Made by a program: the position numbers and the translations under genes
Assembly (NCBI RefSeq): GCF_043945595.1
Contig: NZ_JBIFNP010000001.1
Coordinates: forward strand, 5,456,001 to 5,520,000
DNA: 64,000 bases
Source: Paenibacillus_S sp043945595
GTDB taxonomy: Bacteria > Bacillota > Bacilli > Paenibacillales > NBRC-103111
Direction: 5' to 3'
The notes under the pieces: model-generated
Databases searched by the model: none
Seen by the model: only the letters and a program-made list of their open reading frames with translations
Told to the model about the DNA's origin: nothing
Part shown: one piece after another, positions 34,061 through 44,187 of the stretch
How the letters are laid out: each line of letters starts with the position of its first letter
Position numbering within the stretch: the first letter of the stretch is position 1

Positions 34061-34504
34061 TTATTTGGCAGGAGCGGCAGGCGATTTATTTTCCACGTAT
34101 ACGTATTCTTTGAAATGGTGGTCTCCAATGTTCCCTTCCACTTCCACCTGTTTCGTGTCCTTCCAGTTTTTAATCTGGGCGCTGGACGTTAAAGCTACAG
34201 AAGAACCGGATACCATATCGGATGCAATCCCGATAGGAATTACTTCCGGATCCTGATCGTTACGAATAATGCTTACCGTTGCGTCGGCCAGCTTTTCATT
34301 TCCCAGATAAGTCACTGTCGGGTATTCCTTCAATGTGCTTCCGCTGGCTTTATACTCCAGCTTCACCTTCCAATGATCCGAGTGGCCCTCCAGTACGGCC
34401 GGACGGGTTCCGATGTCGTCGGCGCCATTTTTGGTGCAGGCCGTGAAAGCCGTTAATGCGACCAGCGGAATAAGAACTGCAAATCCAAGCTTCTTTTTCA
34501 ACAT
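34061..34504 (-). CDS. Putative lipoprotein of unknown function
   Basis: The ATG at 34504 follows AAAGGGGAG. The 147-residue protein has a Lys-rich N-terminus, a hydrophobic segment and lipobox ALTAFTAC. The mature part contains a predicted beta-rich domain (HWKVKLEYKASGSTLKEYPT, ATVSIIRNDQDPEVIP, HHFKEYVYVENKSP). This pattern resembles small immunoglobulin-like or YtkA-like lipoproteins found in spore formers, but I would not name a function. Its upstream region is shared with the divergent aldo/keto reductase promoter. Confidence 0.7.
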   Translation of the reverse strand: MLKKKLGFAVLIPLVALTAFTACTKNGADDIGTRPAVLEGHSDHWKVKLEYKASGSTLKEYPTVTYLGNEKLADATVSIIRNDQDPEVIPIGIASDMVSGSSVALTSSAQIKNWKDTKQVEVEGNIGDHHFKEYVYVENKSPAAPAK

Positions 34505-34595
34505 GAATGATCGTCTCCCCTTTACCTTGCCTTCATTATAATTTGGATATGCTGGCAACATTTTATTCCAAAATGGCGTTCGGAATCAAGTTTCT

Positions 34596-34625
34596 TTGAC
34601 TTTGCCGCAGGCTCGTCGGTACAAT
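34596..34625 (+). promoter_or_regulatory. Promoter of the aldo/keto reductase gene
   Basis: TTGACT (34596-34601), 18 bp and TACAAT (34620-34625). Downstream, a ten-base direct repeat (ATCCAATATC twice, 34639-34658) lies in the leader before the GGAGGG site. Confidence 0.65.
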
Positions 34626-34674
34626 AAGAATGGACAGCATCCAATATCATCCAATATCAGGGAGGGAAAGCAAA

Positions 34675-35595
34675 ATGAAATACCGCAGATTGGGAAGCAC
34701 GAATCTCAAGGTCTCGGTCATCGGGGTCGGCACATGGCAGTTCGGCGGCGAGTGGGGAAAAGCTTTTACGCAAGAAGAGGCTGACGCCATTCTGGATCAA
34801 GCTCACGCCTCCGGCATCAACCTGATCGATACGGCCGAGTGCTACGGCGACCATACCTCTGAAGCCTTGATCGGCGATTACGTGTCGCGCCGGCGCCGGG
34901 AGGATTGGGTGATCGCCACGAAATTCGGCCATCATTTTCACGGTCATCAGGAGCGGACGCAGCACTGGTCTCCGCAGGAAGTACTTCAGCAGCTGGACGC
35001 ATCCTTGAAGGCGCTGCAAACGGATTATATCGACCTTTATCAATTCCATTCCGGCTCCGACGAAGCATTCGATCAGGACGAGCTGTGGACCTTATTGGAT
35101 AAACAGGTGCAAGCAGGCAAAATCCGCCACCTCGGCACCTCGATCGGCAGCAACGATAATCTCCACCAGACAGCGGCTTCGCATAAGGTAGGCTCACAGG
35201 CCATCCAGGTGGTCTATAACCGCTTGGACCGCAAGCCCGAGGAACGCGTCTTCCCTTCCTGCGAGGAGCAGGATCTGGGCGTTCTGGCGCGCGTGCCGCT
35301 TGCCAGCGGCTACTTAAGCGGCAAATACAAGCCGGGGGCGGTATTCGGCGACAACGACGTGCGGCAGCGCCATGACCGGGAGCAGACCGCAGCCAAGCTC
35401 GAGGAGGTCCAGCGCATCCGCGAGAACGAGGTGCCGCAGGGCGTGGATATGGCCACCTGGTCGCTGGCCTGGTGTTTGAAGCATCCCGCGGTAACAGCCG
35501 TCATTCCGGGCTGCAAGAGCCCCGAGCAGGTCATATCCAACGCCGCGGCAGCGGAATATGTATCCGATTTGCATAAGCAGAGCTGGAAGGATTAA
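34675..35595 (+). CDS. Aldo/keto reductase
   Basis: The 306-residue protein (ATG at 34675, GGGAGGG upstream) is a complete (beta/alpha)8 aldo/keto reductase. Visible features are MKYRRLGSTNLKVSVIGVGT, the catalytic Asp/Tyr in NLIDTAECYGDHTSE, the catalytic Lys in VIATKFGHH and the NADP-binding end VTAVIPGCKSPEQVISNAAA. The YajO/IolS-like subgroup reduces aldehydes or oxidises sugars; the precise substrate is not evident. The gene is monocistronic with its own promoter. Confidence 0.93.
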   Translation: MKYRRLGSTNLKVSVIGVGTWQFGGEWGKAFTQEEADAILDQAHASGINLIDTAECYGDHTSEALIGDYVSRRRREDWVIATKFGHHFHGHQERTQHWSPQEVLQQLDASLKALQTDYIDLYQFHSGSDEAFDQDELWTLLDKQVQAGKIRHLGTSIGSNDNLHQTAASHKVGSQAIQVVYNRLDRKPEERVFPSCEEQDLGVLARVPLASGYLSGKYKPGAVFGDNDVRQRHDREQTAAKLEEVQRIRENEVPQGVDMATWSLAWCLKHPAVTAVIPGCKSPEQVISNAAAAEYVSDLHKQSWKD

Positions 35596-35790
35596 TCTAT
35601 CCATCCCTGCTGTTATGCGGATCTGCGGGCTGTAGGAGCGAATCTGGACTCGTATTTGGATGAGCAAGATAATCCATGTTTTTGCACAGAACCGTCCATG
35701 TCTTTCCATCCTTCAACGCGATATGCTAGTCGGTGAACTCAAACTACGGAGCGCAATGCTCCCGCTGCCAAGAAAGAAGGCTTGAGACCG

Positions 35791-36994
35791 ATGAAGCTGA
35801 CAACCCGTATCTACCTGGATGCCGCCCTGCAGAATATGAAGAGCGTCACGTTCTTCACCTTCTTGCAGGTGCTTATTGCGCGTCTGGGCGCAAGCAATTT
35901 TGAAATCGCCTTATCTAACTCACTCCCGCCTCTGTTCTGCGCGCTGTCGCTGGCTTTTATTACCAGACAGCTCCCGCTGACCAGAGGTGTTTTTCTTACA
36001 AGCGGATATATCCGGCAGTTCGCCTTCCTCTGCATGGCGTTCTCCGTGCTGCTTCCCCATCCGATTCCTTACCTGCTGTTCTTCTGGTTCGATCAATGCG
36101 ATAGCGGTGATGGTTACCGGGGCGCAGCAGCCGGCCATTATGCGCAAATGGGTTGCCGCCAACGAGTTCCCGCGTATCTTCAGCAATAATAAAATTATCG
36201 GCATCCTCATCGTCACGTTCGGCAGCTTCGGCATCGGATACTTTCTGGACGCCTTCGATTGGATGTTCCCGAAAAACTACGTGATCTCCATGCTTATCGG
36301 CTGCTTCGCCACCTTCGCCGGGATGTCGCTGATTGCCGAGCTCGCTCCCAAAGAGAAGACTCCCATCAAGCTGACCTGGGTCCGGCCGCTGCAGGAATGC
36401 GACCGCCGCACGTGGTGGATGGGCCTGAACAATGTCGGCATCGCGATGGTGACGCCGCTGTTCGTCATTTATCATGTCAACGTGCTGAAGCTGAGCAACT
36501 CCCAGATTGCCTATTTCGTGGTCATAGCGGGGATCGTCTCCACCGTGCTTCTTCCGGTGGCCCGTAAATGCATGGAACGGTACGGCATGATAAAAGTATA
36601 CGGCGTCGCCGTGATCGGTATGGCGCTGGCCGTGCTGCCCTACGGCTTTATCCATTCGTTCTGGCTGCTGTTCATCGCACAGGGATGGGTCGGCGTATGC
36701 CTGTCCGTGCATGAAGTTGCCTCACAGACGATCATGATGAAGGAGGCGGCGAAGCACCGCAAGGAGATGGCCTATTTCTCCGACTTCCAGCTCGTTATGA
36801 ATGCGGGCAACGGCCTCGGCGCCTTGGCGACCGGCATCCTGGTCTCCGTGCTTCCGATCTGGGGATGCTTTATCGTCATCGGTATATCCCGGCTGTGCTT
36901 CTACTTCAGCTACCGCGCTTCGGAGGAAGGAGACCCCGTACAGGCCGCCTCCCTGCAGTCCAACCGCGGCCAAGCCAATTCTGCCAAAAGCTAG
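35791..36994 (+). pseudogene. MFS transporter, interrupted by one extra base
   Basis: The ATG at 35791 lies after AGAAGG. The first 99 codons (RIYLDAALQNMKSVTFFTFL with QVL following) run in one frame. At 36088 one extra T shifts the frame; removing it joins YLLFFW directly to SINAIAVMVTGAQQPAIMRK and the protein continues without fault to 36994, giving exactly 400 residues. The two halves have about eleven hydrophobic segments, MFS-like. The whole-codon total after repair supports an indel error. Substrate unknown. Confidence 0.8.
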
Positions 36995-37090
36995 AGCGAG
37001 AGCGGGACCGGCTCTCACGCCGGCAGCCCTTCGGCTGAAATTCGTATGTTCCCACAGCTTCCCGGCTGTCATTCCTATATTAATAGTAAA

Positions 37091-37158
37091 AAGCCGCCAA
37101 ACCCGCAGCGTTCCGGATCGATAGTCCGAATGCGCGCCGGGTTGGCGGCTTTATTTTT
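37091..37158. terminator. Bidirectional terminator between two convergent transporter genes
   Basis: AAGCCGCCAA-ACCCG and CGGGTTGGCGGCTT form a long stem with one bulged A, with T residues on the right (TTATTTTTTCC) and A residues on the left. It serves the plus-strand MFS gene and the minus-strand CopC-CopD gene. Confidence 0.86.
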
Positions 37159-37175
37159 TCCTTCATATATAAAAT

Positions 37176-38854
37176 TTAAAACAGCCGGATCTGCTTATCG
37201 TAAACCGTCTCATCATCATTGCTGTCCATAACCCGGATCTCGACATTCCAATAGCCGGGATAGGGCAGATAGGCGCCGCGCGCGGTGTACATATACATTT
37301 TCAGATCGCCGTAGGCTTCCTCGGGAATGCCGCTCTTATCCTCAGTCCAGACGAGAGGCACCTCCAGCGGCGCAATATCCTTCGTCTTGGCGTCCTGGAG
37401 CTTCATGACGATCTGCTTCGGCTTTCCGAGCGTCTCAGGCAGCCAGACCTTCACGGTAAAATTGTTTACCCCCGGCACATTCGGCGTAATTTGGGCGGTC
37501 ATATGAATCTTCTCGCCCATCACATGCCAGTTCAAAGGTTCGTTCGCCGGCAGCGGCGTCAAATAAGTGAACACGCCGACAATCGCGGTAATCAGGAGCG
37601 CCAGCACGGCATCCGTCCGCAGTAACACCTTGGCTTGCTGCAGCTTGCGTCTGCGGTACAGGAGACGGATAGACGCACCGGTCAGCACAACGAGCAGCAC
37701 GAGGGCGCTTTTGACAAGCAGCAGCTGCCCCCACTGCGTATCCACAATGTATGCCGGATTCGGCAGGAAGATCAGGACCAGAGCACACCGGAAACAACCA
37801 GCAGCACGATAGAGAACAGCGCCGCTGACGAGAATTTGGGCAGGAAGGCCATCCCTTCCTCTTGATTCTTGCGCCACAGCAGCAGCAGCATGAACAGACC
37901 GCCTACCCACAGCGCCGCAGCCGCCAAATGAATCCAATCCAGCACAATCGTCTGGGCGGCAGGCTCGAAGACCGAAGCATGACCGTTAAGCCCCTTCGTG
38001 AGCCAGATGCAGAGCAGCCACAGCAGGTCGAGCCACAGGCTCCGGTAGAGCACGACGAAGCTGAGCAGCGATAACAGCAGAGAGGCTATCCAAATATAGC
38101 CTGCCCCCGTACTCGTAAAAATCGCCGTCAGCGCATCCGCCCCGCCGTCGCCGATCAATGCATACACATGCGTAAACATAAAGAAAATAAATACGATGAG
38201 GTAGACTCGCTGCAGTTGAGCGCCCCAATTCGATAAATAGGAGGCCGTGCCCGCCTCCATCCGGTTGCCGCTCAGCCGCATCCATAATACCCAGCCGGTA
38301 AAGGCCAGCATGACTATGTAATACAGTATGCGGGAGATGAACTGCACCGCATCCTCGAAGCTTAAGCCTGTGCTGAGCCCGTGGGCATGAAGATGCTCCA
38401 TTTCCCCCGGCGTCCCGGACGGGAGCTGGCTCAAAGGCTGCCCTACCGCAAACAAGTAGGTCCCGTCAACTGGATGCCCGTCTGCGGAAATAATATGATA
38501 GGTTACGAGATAATTGCCCGAGTCCAGCTTGGGGAGATCCAGCAGTACGGCTGTATGATCTCCGTTCATCCTTGCCTTGTCACTCGTGACGGGCTTCTTG
38601 TTCATATCCAATACCTTGATGTAAAAGGCGCCGTCCTCCAGCCGTTCATTGAACGTTAGAACGACCTGCTCCGGCGCTTGGCCGAGCTCCGCGTTGGCCG
38701 CGGGAACGGCCTCCAGCAAGCTTGCGTGCGCCGAAGCACGCAGAGGCATGCCCGCAATAAACAGCACAGCGAAGCAAACGGCCAGCGTAAAACGAAGCCA
38801 GCGCAGCGCATGCTCCGGCCCCTGTCCGATTCTAGTCATACAGCCCATTGTCAA
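37176..38854 (-). pseudogene. CopC-CopD fusion copper protein (YcnJ-like), interrupted by a frame change
   Basis: N-terminal signal peptide, then a CopC domain starting HASLLEAVPAANAELGQAPE with the copper-binding HASLL and the Asp/His pair in SADGHPVDGTYLF. A CopD domain of about eight transmembrane helices follows (GLNGHASVFEPAAQ, DWIHLAAAALWVGGLFML). At about 37775 the frame breaks: the first part stops at 37772 while the next helices (FLPNPAYIVDTQWGQLLLVK) continue in another frame to 37176, ending with an extracellular beta domain. One missing base explains it. YcnJ-type proteins take part in copper uptake or homeostasis. GGAGG precedes the TTG/ATG start at 38854/38848. Confidence 0.83.
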
Positions 38855-38904
38855 TAAATCCTCCTAACAGCCTCGTGGAATCAGCATGATCCGGACGAAA
38901 CCGC

Positions 38905-39318
38905 TCAACCTTCCTCGTTCAGCCGTTTCCTTCCTGCAAACCCGTCATAAAGCCCATGGTAATGCTCTACGCGCTCTTCTCCCTGACGCCAGCACAGCAG
39001 CACTTCTTCACCGTTGAGCAGGGCAGGAAAGTCGATGAGTCCCGTATCCAGATCCTTAAGCTGTACGCCCTTAAGCTCAAAGCTTAGTAGTATTGTATTG
39101 CCCTCCACCTGCAAAAAGTCCATTTCGCACTCCAGTGTGAAATAGGGATCTCCCTCCTCAGAGACGATGCCGTATTCCCGGTGATACGCTTTCAGCTGCC
39201 GCAGCTGCTCGTATTTCTCCGCAAATTCCCTCTTGATGGACTGCAGCTTCTCCAATTCCGCCTTCACCAGAGGCAGCATGGCATTCGCTTCATCCAGGGT
39301 AAAATAGGTACGCTTCAT
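38905..39318 (-). CDS. DUF2203 family protein
   Basis: The 137-residue protein begins KRTYFTLDEANAMLPLVKAE, a helical coiled coil, and ends with a small beta domain (LLSFELKGVQLKDLDTGLID, FPALLNGEEVLLCWRQGEER). The last part, with LLCWRxGE and the VEHYHGLYDGFAGRK tail, is the DUF2203 signature. No biochemical function is established for the family. AAGGAGG precedes its ATG. The upstream neighbour is the LTA synthase-type gene on the opposite strand; the CopC-CopD gene follows on the same strand. Confidence 0.82.
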   Translation of the reverse strand: MKRTYFTLDEANAMLPLVKAELEKLQSIKREFAEKYEQLRQLKAYHREYGIVSEEGDPYFTLECEMDFLQVEGNTILLSFELKGVQLKDLDTGLIDFPALLNGEEVLLCWRQGEERVEHYHGLYDGFAGRKRLNEEG

Positions 39319-39551
39319 CGTGGCTAACCTCCTTAAATCGGATGTTGATCGCGAACTATTTTTTATGAATTAATAACGAAAAGTAAGCTTCTCTTAATGT
39401 AGCATACTCCGGCAGGACAAACCAAATTTTTCACGGGACTGTCATACTTTCAACGGCAGGTTTATATCTTCACAAATCGGTCAATGAATGAGAAGTAATG
39501 ATTGCGGGTACATATTCATAGATTGAAGAAAAACAGGAGGCCGCTCACAGA

Positions 39552-41432
39552 ATGCAAAATACAAGGAACCATGCCTGGAGAAGTCCTTATATCATCTTCT
39601 CTCTGCTGTTATGGGCTAAAATGGCACTGCTTCGCTTCTACTTGTTCCACGAAGTGGATTGGAAAGGGTGGCTGCTCGATTTGGCGAGCGTGCTTGTCTT
39701 GACAAGCGTCTTTGAGCTGATTGTTCCGCGCAAAGGAAAAAAAACCGCCTACTGGTGTTTAAATTTGCTGCTCTCTATCATCTTTCTGGCGGCGACGCTT
39801 TACTTCGAGCATTTCGGCTCCGTCGTCACGTATACGGCCATTGCGGAGATCAAGCAGCTGATCCATATTTCATCCAGCGTGAAGGCGGCGCTTCATTTAG
39901 AGGATTTCTTATTTTTCGTTGACATGCTTATCGCCGTCATTATGCTGCTTATCCCGGGCCCCCGCCAAATTCGGCTTATGCAGGAAAGGTCTGTCCGCAG
40001 GTATGCGGTCCTGATTGTGCTCGTCATCGGTGCCGGCGCATCCGCTTATTTCATCCGGTACGACAAAGGCATTACCAACGAGCTCGTCCGGGCAGAGCAG
40101 CTTGGCCTGCTCAATTATGAAGTGTCTGTTGCCATTAACGGCATGAATGCTGAAAGCGAATCCAAATTTACGAGCATCGAACAGGCGGTTCTGGCCGTCA
40201 GCCGGGTGCAATCCCGGTTCAATTACGGCATTCAGCCGAGCGAAAGCGGCAAGCCGGCTTACTTCGGCTCCCAACAGGGCCGCAACGTCATCGTGCTGCA
40301 GCTGGAGGCTTTTCAGAACTTTCCGATTCATATGAAGTATAACGGCCAGGAATTGACGCCTGTATTGAATCAGCTGGCTTCGCAGAGCTTTTACTTTCCG
40401 CATGTGTTTCAGCAGGTAGGCCAAGGCAACACCTCCGACGCCGAGTTTATGTCGAACACCTCGATTTATCCGACCGGCACCATTCCTATGTCTACCGGCT
40501 ACGGGGATCGTATCCTGCCCAGTATGCCCAGGCTGCTGGAGGAGCTCGGTTATGAAACGAATACGTTTCATGTCAACGAGGTTCACTTCTGGGACCGGAA
40601 CAAGCTGTATCCAGCTATCGGATTTACACGCTACTATGACAAGCCCAATTATATCGACGATCATTTCAATTCGTTCGGCGCCTCGGACGAAGAACTGTTC
40701 CGTGTCGGTGTAGAAAAGCTGACCGAGCTGAAAAATCAGAATAAACCGTTCTATGCGCAGTTTATTACCGTATCCAGCCACTACCCTTTCAAAATTCCGG
40801 ACGACCGGCGCAAGATGACCATTCCGGCCACCATCGAAGGCAAACAGCTGGGCGACTATCTGCTGTCGATCAACTATACGGATTACGCGGTCGGCACGCT
40901 GATCGAGAAGCTGAAAGCCGCAGGGCTGTGGGACAATACCGTGCTTATCGCTTACGGAGACCATTTCGGCTTGCAGCCGCAGGACAACGATACCAAGATG
41001 CTCAGTCAGGAGCTTGGCATTACGTACCACGAGTACGTGACGCGCTTCAACATCCCGCTCATCATCCATATTCCGGGTCAAACCGAAGGCCAGGTAATCG
41101 AACGGGCGGGCGGACAGCTGGATATTATGCCGACACTGGCCAACCTGCTGGGCATCTCGCTCGACGACAAAAACTTCGTTCATTTCGGGCAGGACCTGCT
41201 GAACATTCAAAAAAATACGTTCGGCATGCGGTACTATCTGCCAACCGGCTCGTTCTTTAACGACGATATTCTGTTCGTGCCCGGCAAAGGCTTCGATGAC
41301 GGCACCGCCGTGTCGATCAAAACGCTTCAGCCTATAACAGATCTTACCCCGTACCGGAAAGATTATAACTATATCATGAGGCTGATAGGCATGTCGGATG
41401 AATATGTAAAATTACTTCCAAAACGCGAATAG
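39552..41432 (+). CDS. Lipoteichoic acid synthase family sulfatase
   Basis: The 626-residue protein has five N-terminal transmembrane helices (residues about 1-165), then an extracellular alkaline-phosphatase-fold domain. The catalytic Thr is in QGNTSDAEFM (about residue 293); metal-site motifs are NVIVLQLEAF, FHVNEVHFWDRN and AYGDHFGL. It belongs to the LtaS/YfnI/YqgS/YvgJ group that polymerises or primes glycerol-phosphate chains on the membrane glycolipid. Which step cannot be told without comparison. CAGGAGG precedes the start at a longer distance than usual. A terminator begins at the stop codon. Confidence 0.9.
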   Translation: MQNTRNHAWRSPYIIFSLLLWAKMALLRFYLFHEVDWKGWLLDLASVLVLTSVFELIVPRKGKKTAYWCLNLLLSIIFLAATLYFEHFGSVVTYTAIAEIKQLIHISSSVKAALHLEDFLFFVDMLIAVIMLLIPGPRQIRLMQERSVRRYAVLIVLVIGAGASAYFIRYDKGITNELVRAEQLGLLNYEVSVAINGMNAESESKFTSIEQAVLAVSRVQSRFNYGIQPSESGKPAYFGSQQGRNVIVLQLEAFQNFPIHMKYNGQELTPVLNQLASQSFYFPHVFQQVGQGNTSDAEFMSNTSIYPTGTIPMSTGYGDRILPSMPRLLEELGYETNTFHVNEVHFWDRNKLYPAIGFTRYYDKPNYIDDHFNSFGASDEELFRVGVEKLTELKNQNKPFYAQFITVSSHYPFKIPDDRRKMTIPATIEGKQLGDYLLSINYTDYAVGTLIEKLKAAGLWDNTVLIAYGDHFGLQPQDNDTKMLSQELGITYHEYVTRFNIPLIIHIPGQTEGQVIERAGGQLDIMPTLANLLGISLDDKNFVHFGQDLLNIQKNTFGMRYYLPTGSFFNDDILFVPGKGFDDGTAVSIKTLQPITDLTPYRKDYNYIMRLIGMSDEYVKLLPKRE

Positions 41433-41455
41433 GGGGCCTTCGGGCTCCTTTTTTT
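41433..41455 (+). terminator. Intrinsic terminator with a TTCG tetraloop
   Basis: GGGGCC, loop TTCG and GGCTCC, then seven T residues, directly after the stop codon of the LTA synthase-type gene. Confidence 0.85.
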
Positions 41456-41624
41456 CTATCACTTGAAGTAGGACTATCCACCTATTTTTTCCACTCGTTT
41501 CCTTGAATCGAATCTCTTTTTTGCTTCTCGAAAACTTCGAAAAACCCCTGTTTACCGAGCCTTTCCCCCGTTTTCTACCGTTTTCTCTACTCTATCACGA
41601 TGCGCTTGTCGAAAATTATTTAGA

Positions 41625-41880
41625 TTGACACACACCATATCTTGAGGTAAATTCAATTTACGGCTTTAAAGACAACTAGATATTGTGGAAATAAGAACCA
41701 TGCATGACAAAAATCGCCGCAATGCGCGCTACATAAGGGCCGCTCGACCGCAGCTTCCCTTCATTTGGCATGGAGACATACACAGCCTATTAAATCGCTT
41801 CTTCGCGTCTTCAGTTCAATAACGAATACAGCATATGGCATGACCGTCTCCTCGGGGCACGGACCTCATGCCTTTTATTT
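41625..41880 (+). promoter_or_regulatory. Promoter, long leader and terminator-like hairpin ahead of nrdA
   Basis: TTGACA (41625-41630), a 17-bp spacer and TAAATT (41648-41653) make a promoter. The spacer contains ACACCATATCTTGAGG, which matches a NrdR-type box (ACACWATATWTWGTGT) at about 12 of 16 positions. About 185 bases downstream, GGCATGA (41837-41843) with CCGT/ACGG and TCATGCC (41866-41872) form a hairpin followed by TTTTATTT. It lies 82 bases before the nrdA start and no second promoter is evident after it, so the leader looks like an attenuation region. Apart from this and the LTA-synthase terminator, 41456-41961 holds nothing I recognise. Confidence 0.5.
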
Positions 41881-41961
41881 GCCCTGTCGTTTTTCTTATC
41901 ATGATGCCAGAGCGTTCACTTGCTAGAGTCCCATTCTGGCTCAACAAAGGAGTAGTTGTAG

Positions 41962-44187
41962 ATGATCATCGTAAAAAGAGACGGAACCCAGGAAGAGTTA
42001 GTTTTCTCCAAAATGAAAAAAGTGATCGACTTCGCCTGTGAGGCTTATCCGGAGTGTGACCCGCTGGAGCTGGAAACCGCGCTGCTGCCGCTGTTCCGCA
42101 ACGGGATTTCGACGAAGGAAATCCAACGTCTTCTTATTCAAGTCGCTGTAGAAAAAACAAGCGTAGAGCAGCCAAGCTGGCAGTATGTAGCGGCTAAGCT
42201 GCTTGCCTATGATTTATATAAAGAAGCCCGGCTGAACCGCAAATACGGTCATTTCGGGTACGGCGACCTCTACTCCCTCGTTACTTATTTGACGGATATG
42301 GGACTCTACGGGAGTTACATATTGGAGCATTACACGAAGGAAGAAATCAACGAGCTCGGCACGTATATCAAGCCGGAGCGCGACTATTTGCTGAACTATA
42401 TCGGACTCAAAACGCTAGCCGACCGTTACCTGATCCGCGGCCTGGACAAAGAAGTGCTCGAGCTGCCGCAGGAGCTGTTCATGGGTGTGGCCATGCACCT
42501 GGCAATGAAGGAGACGGACAAGCTGAAATGGGCCAAGCAGTTCTATGACGTGCTCAGCAGCCTGGAAATGACCGTTGCTACCCCGACGCTCGCGAATGCG
42601 CGCAAGCCGCTGCATCAGTTGTCCAGCTGCTTTATCGATACCGTTCCCGACAACCTGTGGGGCATTTACAACGTCGACCAGAGCTTCGCTCAGGTTTCCA
42701 AGCACGGCGGCGGCATGGGGATCTATGTCGGCAAAGTGCGCAGCCGCGGCTCCAACATTCGCGGATACAAAAATGTCGCCGGCGGCGTCGTGCCATGGAT
42801 CAAAAACTACAACAATACAGCTATCGCGGTAGACCAGCTGGGCGTGCGCTCCGGCGCCGTAGCCGTTTACCTCGACGTATGGCATAAAGATATATTCGAC
42901 TTTCTGAACCTGAAAACGAACAACGGGGACGACCGGATGAAAGCCCACGATATTTTCCCTGGCGTGTGCATCCCCGACTTGTTCATGAAAACCGTCAAAG
43001 AGCGCGGCACCTGGTACCTGCTCGATCCTCATGAAGTGCGCAAAGCCAAAGGCTATTCGATCGAGGACAGCTGGGGTGAAGAGTGGGAACGCCGCTACTG
43101 GGAGTGCGTCAACGACGACAAAATCTCCAAAGAAGAGATTCCTGCGATCGATATCATGAAACGGATCATGACTTCGTCGTTCGAAACCGGTACGCCGTTC
43201 CTGTTCTTCCGCGATACGGTCAACCGCGCGAATCCGAACAAGCATGCGGGCATGGTCTACTGCTCCAACCTGTGCACCGAGATTTGCCAGAACATGAGCC
43301 CGACCGAGCTGATCCAGACACAGCATGAGGACGGCATTATTACGAATCAAGTGAAGAGCGGCGACTTCGTCGTGTGCAACCTGTCGTCCTTGAACCTCGG
43401 CCGCGTATATACCAAAGAAGACATCGAGCGTGTCGTCACTACGCAAATGCGGATGATGGACAACGTCATCGACCTGAACTACTATCCGATTCCGCAAGCG
43501 GAAATTACGAATAAAAAATACCGCGCTGTCGGCCTGGGCTCCAGCGGCTATCATCAAATGCTCGCCCAGCTGAAAATTCAATGGGAGTCGGACGATCATG
43601 TCGCCAAAGCCGACGAGGTCTATGAATGGATGAACTATTACGCGGTTAAAGCTTCGATGGAGATCGCGAAGGAAAAAGGCGCCTTCCGCATGTTCGAAGA
43701 CAGCGAATGGCAAACCGGCGCTTACTTCGATTCCCGCGGCTATAACAGCCCAGAATGGCTTGAGCTGAAGCAGCAGGTTGCCAAGCATGGCGTGCGCAAC
43801 GGCTGGATGTTCGCTATCGCTCCTACGGCTTCGACTTCTTTGATTGCCGGCTCTACCGCGGGCATTGACCCGATCTTCAACAAATTCTTCGTCGAAGAGA
43901 AGAAAAACGCGGTCATCCCGCAAACGGCTCCTAACCTGAATGCAGAAACGATGTGGTTCTATAAGGAAGCTCACCGGATCGATCAGCTGTGGAGCATCAA
44001 GGCTGCAGGCGCCCGTCAGCGCCATATCGATCAGGCGCAGTCGTTCAACCTGTACATTACGCCTGAGCTGTCCGCGAAGGAATTCCTTGAGCTGTACGTG
44101 GCCGCTTGGGAGAACGGCTTGAAAACCGTTTACTACGTCCGAAACAAAAGCCTTGAAGTTGAGGATTGCGTAAGCTGCTCGGCCTAA
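41962..44187 (+). CDS. nrdA: Class I ribonucleoside-diphosphate reductase, alpha subunit
   Basis: The 741-residue protein reduces ribonucleotides to deoxyribonucleotides. It starts with an ATP-cone (IIVKRDGTQEELVFSKMKKV), the allosteric activity site. The catalytic triad is in NLCTEI (Asn, Cys, Glu), with the conserved Cys partner in SSCFIDTVPDN and PTASTS in the radical-transfer region. The C-terminal redox pair is CVSC. The ATP-cone favours the NrdA over the NrdE type, hence the symbol. AAAGGAG lies upstream. Its beta subunit follows 928 bases later, an unusually long gap. Confidence 0.93.
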   Translation: MIIVKRDGTQEELVFSKMKKVIDFACEAYPECDPLELETALLPLFRNGISTKEIQRLLIQVAVEKTSVEQPSWQYVAAKLLAYDLYKEARLNRKYGHFGYGDLYSLVTYLTDMGLYGSYILEHYTKEEINELGTYIKPERDYLLNYIGLKTLADRYLIRGLDKEVLELPQELFMGVAMHLAMKETDKLKWAKQFYDVLSSLEMTVATPTLANARKPLHQLSSCFIDTVPDNLWGIYNVDQSFAQVSKHGGGMGIYVGKVRSRGSNIRGYKNVAGGVVPWIKNYNNTAIAVDQLGVRSGAVAVYLDVWHKDIFDFLNLKTNNGDDRMKAHDIFPGVCIPDLFMKTVKERGTWYLLDPHEVRKAKGYSIEDSWGEEWERRYWECVNDDKISKEEIPAIDIMKRIMTSSFETGTPFLFFRDTVNRANPNKHAGMVYCSNLCTEICQNMSPTELIQTQHEDGIITNQVKSGDFVVCNLSSLNLGRVYTKEDIERVVTTQMRMMDNVIDLNYYPIPQAEITNKKYRAVGLGSSGYHQMLAQLKIQWESDDHVAKADEVYEWMNYYAVKASMEIAKEKGAFRMFEDSEWQTGAYFDSRGYNSPEWLELKQQVAKHGVRNGWMFAIAPTASTSLIAGSTAGIDPIFNKFFVEEKKNAVIPQTAPNLNAETMWFYKEAHRIDQLWSIKAAGARQRHIDQAQSFNLYITPELSAKEFLELYVAAWENGLKTVYYVRNKSLEVEDCVSCSA

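Noticed and set aside
41672..41688. Second NrdR box (ACAACTAGATATTGTGG)
   Set aside because: It aligns poorly with the consensus and its spacing from the first candidate does not fit the usual three-turn arrangement.
42415..44025. 536-codon minus-strand ORF under nrdA
   Set aside because: It is the antisense shadow of the strongly conserved nrdA gene and has no start signals.
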